64,000 bases of DNA from Collinsella aerofaciens. GTDB taxonomy: Bacteria; Actinomycetota; Coriobacteriia; Coriobacteriales; Coriobacteriaceae. Every line of letters begins with the position of its first letter. Position 1 is the first letter of the stretch. The translations under genes were made by a program, and so were the position numbers. The notes beneath the pieces were generated by a model that had not been told where the DNA came from, ran no database searches, and was given only the letters and a program-made list of their open reading frames with translations. The stretch spans positions 23,346 to 87,345 of the forward strand of contig NZ_JADPCH010000009.1 in assembly GCF_015670745.1 (NCBI RefSeq), read 5' to 3'. This document shows, one piece after another, positions 33,748 through 43,204 of this stretch.

Positions 33748-36700
33748 GCGCCTCACCGCACCCCTGCGCCTTGGCGTTCATGATGAGCATCTGAAGACGG
33801 TTCTCCACGTTGGCGAAGCTCACGTCGGGATCGTAGTCGAGCGGCAGGAACTGTGCCGTGGGATACTGCTCCTTGAGCGCATGGATGAGCCCACGCCCCA
33901 CGACATGGTTGGGCAGACACCCGAACGGCTGCAGGATCACGAAGTTGCGGCAGCCGCGCTTGGCGTGCTCGAGGATCTCCGCCGGAATCAGCACGCCCTC
34001 GCCCGCATCGAACGTATGGTGCAGGATCTTATCGCTCGCGCGCACGAGCTCGGGCATGCGCGTCGGCGGCTCGTAGAGCGGGCTCGCCGCGCCCAGGCGG
34101 TCGCAACGGTCGTGCGCGAGCTCGAACAGGTTGTCCGCCGTGGCGTACCAGGCCTTTTCGGGCAGCGACAGGTCGACGTGGAACTCGCGCGACTGCGCAT
34201 GCTTGTAGAAATAGGTCTTGCGGATCACGTCGGTCATGCGCGCCTCGATGACCTCGAGCCCGTTGTCCTCGAGGTAGCGCTCGATCTCGTGGTTGGCGCC
34301 GAGATGGAAATTGAGCAGGTACTCGCCCACGATGAGAACGGTCGGATGCGGGTTCGAGCGGTCGTACGGAACGGCGTCCATGATCGCAAGCGCGCGTTTG
34401 AAGCCCGTCGCCTGGCCTCTCAGCCCGGAGCGCTCCATGCCCTCGATAACCTCATCGAGCGCGCGGTCGAACGCAGCGTCCGCCGCGCCCTTCTCGAGCT
34501 CGTAGGGACGGATGCGCCTAAGCATGGCCTCGAGGGCATCGATCATGGGAAGACCGTAGGCGATCTGGATGCTCGGGCCAAGGCCGAGCTTGAAGCCCGG
34601 ATGCGCATTGTGGGCATCGACGTCGTCGTTGGTGAGCACCGGGACATAGTCGTATCCCGCGTCGTCGAGCGCGCGGCGCAGCAGGGGCATGTAGTGCGTC
34701 AGGCGGCAGTCGCCGATATACTTGCCAGTCACCACGGCGACGTCGTGCGGGTCGTACTTACCGCTCTCGAGTGCCGCGAGCGCCTCGCCGATCACGATTT
34801 GCGCGGGGAAGCAGATGTCGTTGTGCACATAGCGTTTGCCCAGGCGGATGGCATCCTCGCGCCCGATATCAAGGGCCTCGGCGCGCACGCCCTGATTGCG
34901 CATCGCCGCGGTCATGAGCCTGCAGAACGCATGGGAGGTGTTGGGGACCAGCGCGATCTTGTCGTGCCGGTCGCGCTTGGTGTACTTGACCTTATACGGG
35001 TCGTCGAGCGGATGGACCGCGTGCACCCGGGCGCCCTCGGCACGCTCCTCCGCGCGACGACGGTTGACCGACTCGATAAACGAACGCACGCGAATGCCCA
35101 TGGGACCGGCGACGTCGCTCTCATCGAGCTTGATCATCATCGGAACCTTGGAGCCCATCTCGCCCATCATGCGCGCGATCTCGTCGGTGAGATACGCATC
35201 GTGGCCGCAGCCGAAGCTGCCCATCTGCACGAGCTCGAGCTCGGGCGTCGATGCGACGATGACCGCGCACGACAGCATGCGCGCATGGTAGTTGTTCACG
35301 ATGTCGATGCGGCTGTTGGAAAGATCGACGTTGCAGACCCCCGGCACCGCATCGGGCGTCAGCACGGGGATGCCGCGCTCAGAGAAGAGCTTGGGCAGCC
35401 CGTGGTTGACCAGCGGGTCGTTGTGGTACGGGCGCGAAGCGATCACCACCGCGTAGCCGCCGTCCTCGCGCACGTTCTCGAGCACCTGCCTGCCGCGCAG
35501 CTGCAGCTGGTTCTCAAACGTCTGCTGCGCGCGGTCCGCCTGCTCGGTCGCCTTGGCAACCAGGTCGGCATCGATATCGAAGGTCTCCTTGCACCACGCC
35601 TTGAGCTGGCGGTTTCGGTCGCCCTCGTCGTACCAGTGGAACAGCGGCGTATCGAACGGAACGCCGAAACGCTCCTCCGGGTTATCGGAATTGCGCATCA
35701 CGTAGGGGTATCCCTTTACGACGGCGCACATCCACTCGCTGGTAGAGGCGGTGTTTTCGGTGGGCACCGTCGTGATGATGGGCATGAAGATGCGGTCGAC
35801 GCCGGCGTCGACGAGATTGCGGATGTGCCCGTGGACGAGCTTGGCCGGGAAGCACACGGTGTCGGATGTGACGTGCGCCAGACCGCGCTCGTACATCGCC
35901 TTGGTGCTGCGTCCCGAGACGCGCACCTTAAAGCCGAGCGTGCTGAAGAACGTCGACCAGAACGGCATGGTGTCCCAGAACTCGAGCACACGGGGAATGC
36001 CGATCGTGACATCGCGCCCCCCGCAGACGGGAACCGTGGGGCACGACTCGAACAGCAGCTTCTCGCGGTCGACAAAGAGATTGGGGGCAGCCGCGGTCCG
36101 GTCGCGCCCCGTGCCGGGTGCCTGTGCCTCGCAAGCACCCTGCGGACGCAGCTCCTCCGCCGCGGGAACCTCGCGCACGAGCTCATCCCATGAGATGGCG
36201 CCGCCGCGCGGGCAGCGATTGCCCGTGACGTAAAGCGAGCCGTCGCCAAATGCCACGACCGCGCGCTGGCAGCGGTTGTTGCACCGACGGCAGGTAACGC
36301 CGCCGAACTCGCGATGCTCGAAGCGCTCCACGGCATCGAGCCCGATAAACGACGTGGCGGCGTCGCCCTTGCGGCATTCCTCGCGCGCGAGCAGGGCGAT
36401 ACCGATAGCGCCCATCAGCCCCGGGTGGGGCGCACGCGTGACGGGTTTGCCCAAATACTGCTCGAATGCGCGCAGCACCGCGTCGTTTCGGAACGTGCCG
36501 CCCTGGACGACGACTTTGTCGCCCAGACGGTTGAGATTTGAAACGCGAATGACCTTGGTGAACACGTTCTCGATAATCGAACGGCAGAGACCGGCCATGA
36601 TGTCGCCCGGACCCTTACCGCGCCGCTGCTCGGAAACGACGCTGCTGTTCATGAACACCGTGCAGCGGCTGCCGAGAACGGCGGGGGCTTTGGACGAAAA

Positions 36701-38170
36701 TGCCTCGGTCGCGATATCCTCAACGGCTATTCCGAGGTTTTTGGCAAAACCCTCGAGGAACGAGCCGCAGCCCGCAGAGCACGCCTCGTTGACGACGATA
36801 TCGGTCAGCACGCCGTGGTTGAGCCAGATGGCCTTCATATCCTGTCCGCCGATGTCGAGCACGAAGGTCGCATCTGGAACGCATGCGCACGCGGCGCGGG
36901 CGTGCGCGACCGTCTCGACCGTATGGTAGTCGGCGTGGAACGCGCGCGCGAAAAGCTCCTCGCCGTATCCCGTGGTGCCCACGGCATCGATCGCAAGCGT
37001 GACTCCCGCTGTCTCCCAGCGGTTCTTCAAGCTGACAAGACCCTGTTGGGCGACGTCGAGCGGTCTGCCGTTATTAGACGCGTAGAACGAATCGACAAGC
37101 TCACCCGCCTCATCGACCAGGGCGAACTTGGTCGTCGTGCTCCCCGAATCGATACCGAGCGCCACACGCACCGTCTCTCCGGGCGCATACGCATCCGGAC
37201 CCTTTGCCGGCGTCTCTTTGCCATGGCGTGCCGTAAAATCCGCCTGCTCGGCAGGTGTGGCAAAAAAGGGCTGGGCAAGACGTCCCTTCCCGCTTGCGGG
37301 CGCGACCGTCTCGAGCTTATCCAGCCGGACAAAAGCGTCGGGAAGGTCGATCGGTTGGGACGATGCGAACATGTCGGTCAGCGACAGGGCGGCACCGCGC
37401 GCGACCATGATCTGCGGATCGCGCGGGACGATAACCTGATCGTCCGATAGATTCAGTTGCTCCCGGAACACGCGGACCAGCGTGGGGTTGTAGGCGAGCG
37501 TACCGCCCTCGAAGATTACCGGCGGCTCGATGTCGATACCCTGGGCCAGACCGCCGATCGTTTGGCGGGCGACCGCGTGAAGCGCCGAAAGCGCCAGGTC
37601 GGTGGTAGGAATGCCCTCGTTGAGCAGCGGCTGGATATCGGTCTTTGCGTACACGCCGCAGCGGCCCGAGACCTCGTGGACGGTCGTTCCCCGGCTTGCG
37701 AGCTGCTCGAACTCGCCCGATTCGGTGCCGACCCCCATGAGCTTTGCCATCTCGTCGATAAATGCACCGGTACCGCCTGCGCACGAGCCGTTCATGCGCA
37801 TGTCGGCAACCTCGATGTCTCCCTTATCGTTGGTGCGGAAGAAGATCATCTTGGCGTCTTGGCCGCCCAGCTCGATGGCGCAGCGCGTCTGCGGATAGAA
37901 CCTGCTGATCGCGAGCGCGTTGGCGACCACCTCCTGAACGTACGAGGCGCCCAGCGCGGTCGCGATATCGCGCGCACCCGAGCCGGTCACCGCAACGCGC
38001 AGCGACTCATGGGGAAAGCGCTCGGCGAGCTCGCCGAGCATGGCGCGCACGCTCGCTGTCTGACACGCCCCGTGGCGGCGATATCCCCACCACGCCTCGG
38101 TCATATCCTCGTGCATCGCGTAAACTTTGGTCGTCGTCGACCCTACGTCCAGTCCTACTAGCAACGCCAT
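33731..38170 (-). CDS. Giant acyl-CoA dehydratase activase-related protein
   Basis: A 1479-residue member of the BadF/BcrA/HgdC activator superfamily. The first ASKHA ATPase domain has GLDVGSTTTKVYA, ELGGQDAKMI and MNGSCAGGTGAFIDEMA, with the cluster-ligating Cys. A second ASKHA domain from about residue 330 has LGIDSGSTTTKFALVD, DIGGQDMKA and NEACSAGCGSFLEG. A cysteine knot (CRRCNNRCQRA) follows, then a DUF2229-like segment (KLLFESCPTVPVCGGRD) and a C-terminal region like the HgdB dehydratase subunit. Such proteins use ATP to push electrons through a [4Fe-4S] cluster at very low potential. No dehydratase subunits lie nearby, so the substrate is not known. It is cotranscribed with tetR. Confidence 0.88.
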   Translation of the reverse strand: MALLVGLDVGSTTTKVYAMHEDMTEAWWGYRRHGACQTASVRAMLGELAERFPHESLRVAVTGSGARDIATALGASYVQEVVANALAISRFYPQTRCAIELGGQDAKMIFFRTNDKGDIEVADMRMNGSCAGGTGAFIDEMAKLMGVGTESGEFEQLASRGTTVHEVSGRCGVYAKTDIQPLLNEGIPTTDLALSALHAVARQTIGGLAQGIDIEPPVIFEGGTLAYNPTLVRVFREQLNLSDDQVIVPRDPQIMVARGAALSLTDMFASSQPIDLPDAFVRLDKLETVAPASGKGRLAQPFFATPAEQADFTARHGKETPAKGPDAYAPGETVRVALGIDSGSTTTKFALVDEAGELVDSFYASNNGRPLDVAQQGLVSLKNRWETAGVTLAIDAVGTTGYGEELFARAFHADYHTVETVAHARAACACVPDATFVLDIGGQDMKAIWLNHGVLTDIVVNEACSAGCGSFLEGFAKNLGIAVEDIATEAFSSKAPAVLGSRCTVFMNSSVVSEQRRGKGPGDIMAGLCRSIIENVFTKVIRVSNLNRLGDKVVVQGGTFRNDAVLRAFEQYLGKPVTRAPHPGLMGAIGIALLAREECRKGDAATSFIGLDAVERFEHREFGGVTCRRCNNRCQRAVVAFGDGSLYVTGNRCPRGGAISWDELVREVPAAEELRPQGACEAQAPGTGRDRTAAAPNLFVDREKLLFESCPTVPVCGGRDVTIGIPRVLEFWDTMPFWSTFFSTLGFKVRVSGRSTKAMYERGLAHVTSDTVCFPAKLVHGHIRNLVDAGVDRIFMPIITTVPTENTASTSEWMCAVVKGYPYVMRNSDNPEERFGVPFDTPLFHWYDEGDRNRQLKAWCKETFDIDADLVAKATEQADRAQQTFENQLQLRGRQVLENVREDGGYAVVIASRPYHNDPLVNHGLPKLFSERGIPVLTPDAVPGVCNVDLSNSRIDIVNNYHARMLSCAVIVASTPELELVQMGSFGCGHDAYLTDEIARMMGEMGSKVPMMIKLDESDVAGPMGIRVRSFIESVNRRRAEERAEGARVHAVHPLDDPYKVKYTKRDRHDKIALVPNTSHAFCRLMTAAMRNQGVRAEALDIGREDAIRLGKRYVHNDICFPAQIVIGEALAALESGKYDPHDVAVVTGKYIGDCRLTHYMPLLRRALDDAGYDYVPVLTNDDVDAHNAHPGFKLGLGPSIQIAYGLPMIDALEAMLRRIRPYELEKGAADAAFDRALDEVIEGMERSGLRGQATGFKRALAIMDAVPYDRSNPHPTVLIVGEYLLNFHLGANHEIERYLEDNGLEVIEARMTDVIRKTYFYKHAQSREFHVDLSLPEKAWYATADNLFELAHDRCDRLGAASPLYEPPTRMPELVRASDKILHHTFDAGEGVLIPAEILEHAKRGCRNFVILQPFGCLPNHVVGRGLIHALKEQYPTAQFLPLDYDPDVSFANVENRLQMLIMNAKAQGCGEAHGETA

Positions 38171-38219
38171 AATGCTCCGTCTCTCGCATTTTTCCCGCTA
38201 GAGATATACCACTCTACGT

Positions 38220-38240
38220 AATACAACAGACTGTTGTATT
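38220..38240. promoter_or_regulatory. Palindromic operator upstream of the activase-tetR operon
   Basis: AATACAACAG and CTGTTGTATT are perfect 10-bp arms around a single A, 50 bases before the activase start. A weaker copy of the core, CAACAGATTGTT, is at 38295-38306. TetR repressors bind sites of this type. Confidence 0.78.
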
Positions 38241-38252
38241 TAAACTCCGTAT

Positions 38253-38285
38253 AAAAAGCGGCTGCCGAAACGCTTCAGCAGCCGC
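38253..38285 (-). terminator. Terminator of the DUF2798 gene
   Basis: GCGGCTGC and GCAGCCGC form an 8-bp stem followed by TTTTTAT on the minus strand. It lies about 165 bases after the DUF2798 gene; that stretch shows no gene but has one TATCCACGCT motif near 38392. Confidence 0.75.
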
Positions 38286-38451
38286 CGAATGCACCAACAG
38301 ATTGTTCTGCGCGCTAGCACGTCGGGCAACGGAGCAGCACGGGCCCTCCGGTCATGCGCACCGCTCACGCCCGCGATGTCGCCGAGAGAGCTATCCACGC
38401 TTTGGGCTCCAACCAAGCAAGTCGCCCGCGCTCAGCAGATCCCTAAGCGAG

Positions 38452-39009
38452 CTACTCGCACTCAGGAGCCATAGCCTGCTCCAAGAGCTCGGCATGCTCC
38501 TCCTCGAAAACCGTCCCCACAGGGAAGGCGCGACGGAAGATGAAGCGGGAAATCGGACCGGCTACCAAAAGGTTCCACGGCAGCGCCATCACAAAATTAT
38601 GCGGGATGTTGATCATCCAGATCGCGGGCACGGAATACAGGTTCGCAAGGATGCCGCCGGGCATGTGCGTCAGACCCTCACAGGCACCGTACAGCGACAT
38701 GATGATGACCATGGGAACGACCATGCAGGAGCTGACGGCGAGCGTCATGGCAAGCGGCGAACTCTTGCCCGGCGTGACCAGGAATTTAAAGGCGAAACCC
38801 TTGGCAAGGGGGCTGGCAACAAACCAGTCGCAGCACATGGCAAAAATGTAGGCAACGGGGAAGCCGAGCCACGCGGCGGCAACAACCTCGCCGTTGATGG
38901 CCCCATGCTGCAGGGCAACGTTGTAGATGCTCATCCAGAGCACCATGCAAAAGCACATGATAAAGGTGAACAGCAGTCTCTCTCGTTTGTTGATAGGCAT
39001 AAAGGGCAT
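38452..39009 (-). CDS. DUF2798-like integral membrane protein
   Basis: A 185-residue protein with four hydrophobic segments in two repeats, each opening with a basic or polar loop (NKRERLLFTFIMCFCMVLWM; SSPLAMTLAVSSCMVVPMVI). NIPHNFVMALPWNLLVAGPISR resembles the conserved end of DUF2798. ATG 39009 has AAAGGAC upstream. Function is not known. It is bounded by its own terminator and by the ThrE terminator, so it is transcribed alone. Confidence 0.75.
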   Translation of the reverse strand: MPFMPINKRERLLFTFIMCFCMVLWMSIYNVALQHGAINGEVVAAAWLGFPVAYIFAMCCDWFVASPLAKGFAFKFLVTPGKSSPLAMTLAVSSCMVVPMVIIMSLYGACEGLTHMPGGILANLYSVPAIWMINIPHNFVMALPWNLLVAGPISRFIFRRAFPVGTVFEEEHAELLEQAMAPECE

Positions 39010-39040
39010 TGTCCTTTCTGTGTTACGCCGCGGCACCACG

Positions 39041-39095
39041 CAACAAAAACGGGCGGGCAAGATGGAGCTGTTGGGACTTCATCTCGCCCGCCCGT
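39041..39095 (-). terminator. Terminator downstream of the ThrE-like gene
   Basis: CGGGCGGGC and GCCCGCCCG, extended by an AGATG/CATCT inner stem, are followed on the minus strand by a TTTTTGTTG run. Confidence 0.8.
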
Positions 39096-39214
39096 GGTAC
39101 GTGCGTCTGCGACTACTTATGTGGTGGAACTACCCTAACACGAACGGCGCGCGCTTCGTAAGCGTTGAGTTTATGGAGATGCATGGCACCAATAATCCCC
39201 CCCCCGACCCCATA

Positions 39215-39281
39215 AGTTGCGGTGGAATACGGACTGTTTTGACCCTTTAAGCAACAATTCAGTCCCTATTTCACCGCAACT
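39215..39281. repeat. Imperfect inverted repeat with AGTTGCGGTG arms
   Basis: The arms (39215-39236 and 39260-39281, both reading AGTTGCGGTG outward) match at about 19 of 22 positions around a 23-base loop. The right arm reads CAGTCCCTATTTC. A run of nine C lies just before it at 39197-39205. Confidence 0.7.
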
Positions 39282-39284
39282 CAT

Positions 39285-39317
39285 TTGGTGCAAAGTAACC
39301 TGTCCCCCTTGCACCAA
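39285..39317. repeat. CTGTCCC-loop hairpin E (at thrE stop codon)
   Basis: TTGGTGCAA pairs perfectly with TTGCACCAA around a loop AGTAACCTGTCCCCC. Its right arm abuts the stop codon of the ThrE-like gene at 39318. Confidence 0.82.
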
Positions 39318-40886
39318 TTAGCTGGTATGGCGCCAGCGAGGGTCGGTGAGGGTTCTCGCCACGCCCAAGCCAACGGGCAGAAACGCCACGATGAGCACTG
39401 CGCGCACAAACCAGCCGAGCATGTTGACCGTGTCGAAGGTGCACATGTAATACATAGAGCGATAGAGATACAGACCGGGCACCATAATGACAATCGAAGG
39501 CACCGTGAGAGCGATACGCGGGTAGGTGAGCTTGACTTCGGCCAAGCTTGCCAGCAGACCCGATACCAGCGCGCCGATAAACGCTGCTGCCTCGGGAGGC
39601 ATTCCCGTGCTGAGGCCCAGGAAGGGAATCATCGTCGGCGCATCGACGAGCGTAAGGCGCAGGGTATTGGAAACGGCGCCGATCAACCCAGCTGCCGCGG
39701 CCATCTTTACCGGGCTGTTGAACATCACCGAGAAGCCGAATACGCCAACGAAGCTCATCACCACGCGCAGGAGCGTAAGGGCAAGCGGCGAAAGGCCGAG
39801 CGGGGCAAAATCATCCGGTGCCAGCCCCACACACTCGGCAACCATCCAGCCCACAAGGGTCGCCATCACAATAATCGACACGGCATACGAAAGACGCTCA
39901 ATGCCGCTTCGCATATCGAGCTTAGCGATGTCGAGGCCTGCCGTAATGAGGGGAAAGCCGGGAATCACGAAGAGCATGGCGCCGATATAGCCTTCTTGGT
40001 GCGACATTGCCCCCGGTACGACCTGGCCAAGGCCGAGCAATGCCAGCAGATACGAAACGCAAGCGAGCGCAACGCCCGTCGTCAGCGCGCTAAACTGGCC
40101 AAGACCCTGCTTGAGAATATGGGAGCGAGCAAAGTTACCGACACCAGCGCCTACGAATGCGCAGGCCATCTCGATAGGGCCGCCGCCGAGCAAAAAGACG
40201 AAGGCGCCGCAAGCACAGGCTGCCGCAAGGCCCTGTTGCCAGGGAGAGTAATCGGGTTTTGAGCTCTCAACGGTCCTGAGCATCTCGTGGTACTCGTGTA
40301 CCGTGAAGCGACGACCATAGGTCTCGATTTCCTTGAGGAAACTCTCCATCATCCAAATGCGATGGGTATTGACTCCCGTTGTGGGCAGGCTGACAACCTC
40401 GTTAAAGCAGTGGCCATCTTCGATGCAAGTACACTCAAACGACAGAAGGCTCAGGTCGACGTGAATCGTGACGCCGAGTACGGCAGCAACACGATTCATG
40501 GTATCGCGCACGCGCCAGGCACCTGTTCCGCTTGCCAGCATAAGCATGCCGGTGCGGCAGATGATGGATGACTTATCGGTGAGCGGCGCATCGACGGCAA
40601 GCTCATCGCCTGCCGTCACGATCTGGTGCCAGTCAGTTTTCATATGGAGCGCGCCGGCACGAACGCCGTGGTGCATGGGGGCTCTCGAAAGCAGCGAGTC
40701 AAGGCGCGAAGGCTGTGGGGGCTCCGTTAATTCGCCCTCGTCCTCGTCGGGCTCTTCATCGACCAGATCAAATGAGTCAAGCGATGCCGGCTCGCGACGA
40801 TCGATTAGCTCCTCATCCTCATCATCAAAGTAATTGAACTGATCGAGCATGTCCTCTTCGATTGCGCGCTCGCTCGCATCGTCCAT
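39318..40886 (-). CDS. Threonine/serine exporter family protein (ThrE-like)
   Basis: A 522-residue membrane protein. A strongly acidic N-terminal tail of about 65 residues precedes the cytosolic PF06738 domain (SSIICRTGMLMLASGTGAWR, then RVRDTMNRVA), the feature that marks the ThrE family. About ten hydrophobic helices follow, with GLSTGMPPEAAAFIGALVSG in the ThrE_2 half. In Corynebacterium ThrE exports threonine and serine. Here the full-length fused form is present. ATG 40886 is preceded by GGGAG. It is monocistronic. Confidence 0.85.
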   Translation of the reverse strand: MDDASERAIEEDMLDQFNYFDDEDEELIDRREPASLDSFDLVDEEPDEDEGELTEPPQPSRLDSLLSRAPMHHGVRAGALHMKTDWHQIVTAGDELAVDAPLTDKSSIICRTGMLMLASGTGAWRVRDTMNRVAAVLGVTIHVDLSLLSFECTCIEDGHCFNEVVSLPTTGVNTHRIWMMESFLKEIETYGRRFTVHEYHEMLRTVESSKPDYSPWQQGLAAACACGAFVFLLGGGPIEMACAFVGAGVGNFARSHILKQGLGQFSALTTGVALACVSYLLALLGLGQVVPGAMSHQEGYIGAMLFVIPGFPLITAGLDIAKLDMRSGIERLSYAVSIIVMATLVGWMVAECVGLAPDDFAPLGLSPLALTLLRVVMSFVGVFGFSVMFNSPVKMAAAAGLIGAVSNTLRLTLVDAPTMIPFLGLSTGMPPEAAAFIGALVSGLLASLAEVKLTYPRIALTVPSIVIMVPGLYLYRSMYYMCTFDTVNMLGWFVRAVLIVAFLPVGLGVARTLTDPRWRHTS

Positions 40887-40991
40887 CCCGGTGCTCCCTT
40901 CCTATCGACTAACCCCCATCCTAGACAGCGACGGCTAAAGGAAACATAAAAGAGGCGGCTGTCATGCGAACCATGTGCGCAATAGCCGTGG

Positions 40992-41022
40992 GTAGTCGTT
41001 TAAGAACGTCCCCAATGACTAC
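40992..41022. repeat. CTGTCCC-loop hairpin H (diverged)
   Basis: GTAGTCGTT pairs with AATGACTAC over 9 bp including one wobble, with loop TAAGAACGTCCCC. It lies in the 335-base gap between thrE and lysS, which otherwise holds only the lysS terminators; no gene is seen. Confidence 0.65.
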
Positions 41023-41105
41023 ATCGATGTTCTAAGTGTCAACCAAGTCAACGCCGCAGATAGAGGACGGACAGCGAGCGACGTCCAGAGCGAACAAGTT
41101 GGCAT

Positions 41106-41148
41106 GAAAAAGGCAGGGCATAGACCTTCTGGTCATGCCTTGCCTTTT
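41106..41148 (-). terminator. Terminator downstream of lysS
   Basis: AAAAGGCAGGGCAT and ATGCCTTGCCTTTT with an inner GACC/GGTC stem form a long hairpin with T runs on both sides, 75 bases after lysS. Confidence 0.88.
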
Positions 41149-41190
41149 GAATGACAAATTGTCGCTCTGGGCGGCGCGCAGCGTCGAGCC

Positions 41191-41218
41191 GTTACGCGGG
41201 TTGGTAAACCCGCGTAAC
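41191..41218 (-). terminator. Hairpin just after the lysS stop
   Basis: GTTACGCGGGTT and AACCCGCGTAAC form a perfect 12-bp stem with a 4-base loop, three bases beyond the lysS stop codon. No T run follows. Confidence 0.65.
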
Positions 41219-41221
41219 CCC

Positions 41222-43186
41222 CTAGTACATCTTTGCGCCGGCGGGGATGGAAGCGTCGAGCTGGATCAGATTGAGGCGCTCCTCGCCCTCCTCCTCGTGG
41301 ATGGCACTGATGAGCATGCCGCAGCTGGGAATGCCCATCATCTTGCGCGGAGGCAGATTGGTGATGGCGAGCAGGGTCTTACCGACCAGGTCCTCGGGCT
41401 CATAATAACCGTGAATGCCGGAGAGGATGGTGCGGTCGGTACCGGTACCGTCGTCGAGCGTAAAGTTCAGCAGCTTCTTGGACTTCTTGACGGCCTCGCA
41501 TGCCTTGACCTTCACAGCGCGGAAATCGCTCTTGGAGAAGGTATCAAAGTCGACGAACTCCTCAAACAGCGGCTCAACGGCGATCTTGGAGTAATCGAGC
41601 GTGGGCTTAAGCGACTTAACGAACGGGCTCGCGGCGTTGCCGGCCTCGGCAGCCTTGGCGGCAGCGGCACCGGACTGGAAACCCTTCTCGGGCTTCATGT
41701 GCGGGAACAGCAGCACGTCGCGGATGGAAGCCTGGTTGGTGAGCAGCATGACCACGCGGTCAATGCCGATGCCGATGCCGCCCGCAGGAGGCATACCGTA
41801 CTCGAGGGCGCGCACGTAGTCCTCGTCGTACTCCATGGCCTCGTCGTCGCCGCCAGCCTTCTCGGCCATCTGAGCGGCAAAGCGCTCGGCCTGGTCGACC
41901 GGGTCGTTGAGCTCGGAGAACGCGTTGGCGTACTCGTGACCGGCGATGACCAGCTCAAAGCGGTGCGTCAGGCGCGGGTCGTCCTCAAAACGCTTGGCAA
42001 GCGGGCTGACCTCGATGGGGTAATCGCACACGAACGTCGGGTTGACGATGGTGTCCTCGCCCAGCTCATCGTAAATCTCGGCGATGATCTTGCCAGCAGT
42101 CCACTCGGGCTTGATCTCCAGGCCCTTCTCGCGCGCGGCGGCAGCAAGCTCCTCGACCGGCGTGTCGATGGTGACCTGCTTGCCGAGCACGTCGGAGACG
42201 ATGTCGGTCATGGGACGGCTGGCCCACTCACCAGAAAGGTCGATGGTCTGGCCCTGGTACTCGATGACCTCGGGGTTGCCGATGGCCTTGTTGGCAGCCT
42301 TGATGACACCTTGGGCGAGTGCCTTCATGCCCTCGAGGTCGGAGAAGGCACGGTAGGCCTCCATCGTGGTGAACTCGGGGTTGTGGGTAAGGTCCATGCC
42401 CTCGTTACGGAAGATGCGGCCGATCTCGAACACGCGCTCAAAACCACCGACGATGCAGCGCTTGAGGTGCAGCTCGGTGGCAATACGCAGGTAGCACTCC
42501 TGATCGAGCGCGTTGAAGTGGGTAATGAACGGCTTGGCAGTAGCGCCGCCTTGGATGGTCTGCAGGATGGGGGTCTCGACCTCCATGTAGCCGTCGGACT
42601 CCATAAAGCGACGGAAGGTGGAGAGAATCTGCGAACGCTTACGGAAGGTCTCGCGAACGTCGTCGTTGGCGATCAGGTCGACATAGCGCTGGCGATAGCG
42701 GGTCTCCTTGTCGGAAAGACCGTGGAACTTCTCGGGCAGCGGACGAACGGCCTTGGCAAGCAGGGTCGCGCTCTTAGGGGCAACGGAAAGCTGGCCACGC
42801 TGGGTGCGCACGACCACGCCGGTCACGCCCAGGATGTCGCCCAGGTCGAGGGCCTTGAGCGTACTCCAGGCAGCCTCGTCCATGTCGTTGATGCGGCAGA
42901 ACAGCTGAATCTCGGCAGTCGCATCGCGCACGACGATGAACATGATCTTGCCCTGACCGCGCTTGGCGACCACGCGGCCGGCGATCTTCACGACGTCCTC
43001 GGTGTCCTCGCCATCGGCAAGCTCGGCGTACTTAGCCTCGATATCGGCGACGTAGTCCTCAAGCTCAGAGTGCTCGGGATAGGGGTTCTGGCCCGCCTCG
43101 AACAGGGCGGCGCGCTTGGCCAGGCGGGTGGCGCGCTCGTCGTTGAGCGTCGATGCCTGATCTGCGGCGTTCTGGTTCTCTGCCAT
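41222..43186 (-). CDS. lysS: Lysyl-tRNA synthetase with C-terminal tRNA-binding domain
   Basis: Class II LysRS. An OB anticodon-binding domain (KIAGRVVAKRGQGKIMFIVV) is followed by the catalytic core with motif 2 FRNEGMDLTHNPEFTTMEAY and motif 3 GIGIGIDRVVMLLTN, ending near residue 500. The protein then continues for about 150 residues with a Trbp111/EMAPII-like tRNA-binding OB fold: DFRAVKVKACEAVKKSKKLL, LVGKTLLAITNLPPRKMMG, GMLISA. That domain is normally found on MetRS, PheRS or as a free protein; standard LysRS is about 500 residues and lacks it. It probably raises tRNA affinity. greA lies upstream on the same strand. Confidence 0.95.
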   Translation of the reverse strand: MAENQNAADQASTLNDERATRLAKRAALFEAGQNPYPEHSELEDYVADIEAKYAELADGEDTEDVVKIAGRVVAKRGQGKIMFIVVRDATAEIQLFCRINDMDEAAWSTLKALDLGDILGVTGVVVRTQRGQLSVAPKSATLLAKAVRPLPEKFHGLSDKETRYRQRYVDLIANDDVRETFRKRSQILSTFRRFMESDGYMEVETPILQTIQGGATAKPFITHFNALDQECYLRIATELHLKRCIVGGFERVFEIGRIFRNEGMDLTHNPEFTTMEAYRAFSDLEGMKALAQGVIKAANKAIGNPEVIEYQGQTIDLSGEWASRPMTDIVSDVLGKQVTIDTPVEELAAAAREKGLEIKPEWTAGKIIAEIYDELGEDTIVNPTFVCDYPIEVSPLAKRFEDDPRLTHRFELVIAGHEYANAFSELNDPVDQAERFAAQMAEKAGGDDEAMEYDEDYVRALEYGMPPAGGIGIGIDRVVMLLTNQASIRDVLLFPHMKPEKGFQSGAAAAKAAEAGNAASPFVKSLKPTLDYSKIAVEPLFEEFVDFDTFSKSDFRAVKVKACEAVKKSKKLLNFTLDDGTGTDRTILSGIHGYYEPEDLVGKTLLAITNLPPRKMMGIPSCGMLISAIHEEEGEERLNLIQLDASIPAGAKMY

Positions 43187-43204
43187 AAGTTAGCTCCTCA
43201 AACT

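Noticed and set aside
33614..36193. 859-codon open frame on the plus strand opposite the activase
   Set aside because: Antisense shadow rich in Arg, His and Val with no domain pattern; the minus-strand frame is clearly real.
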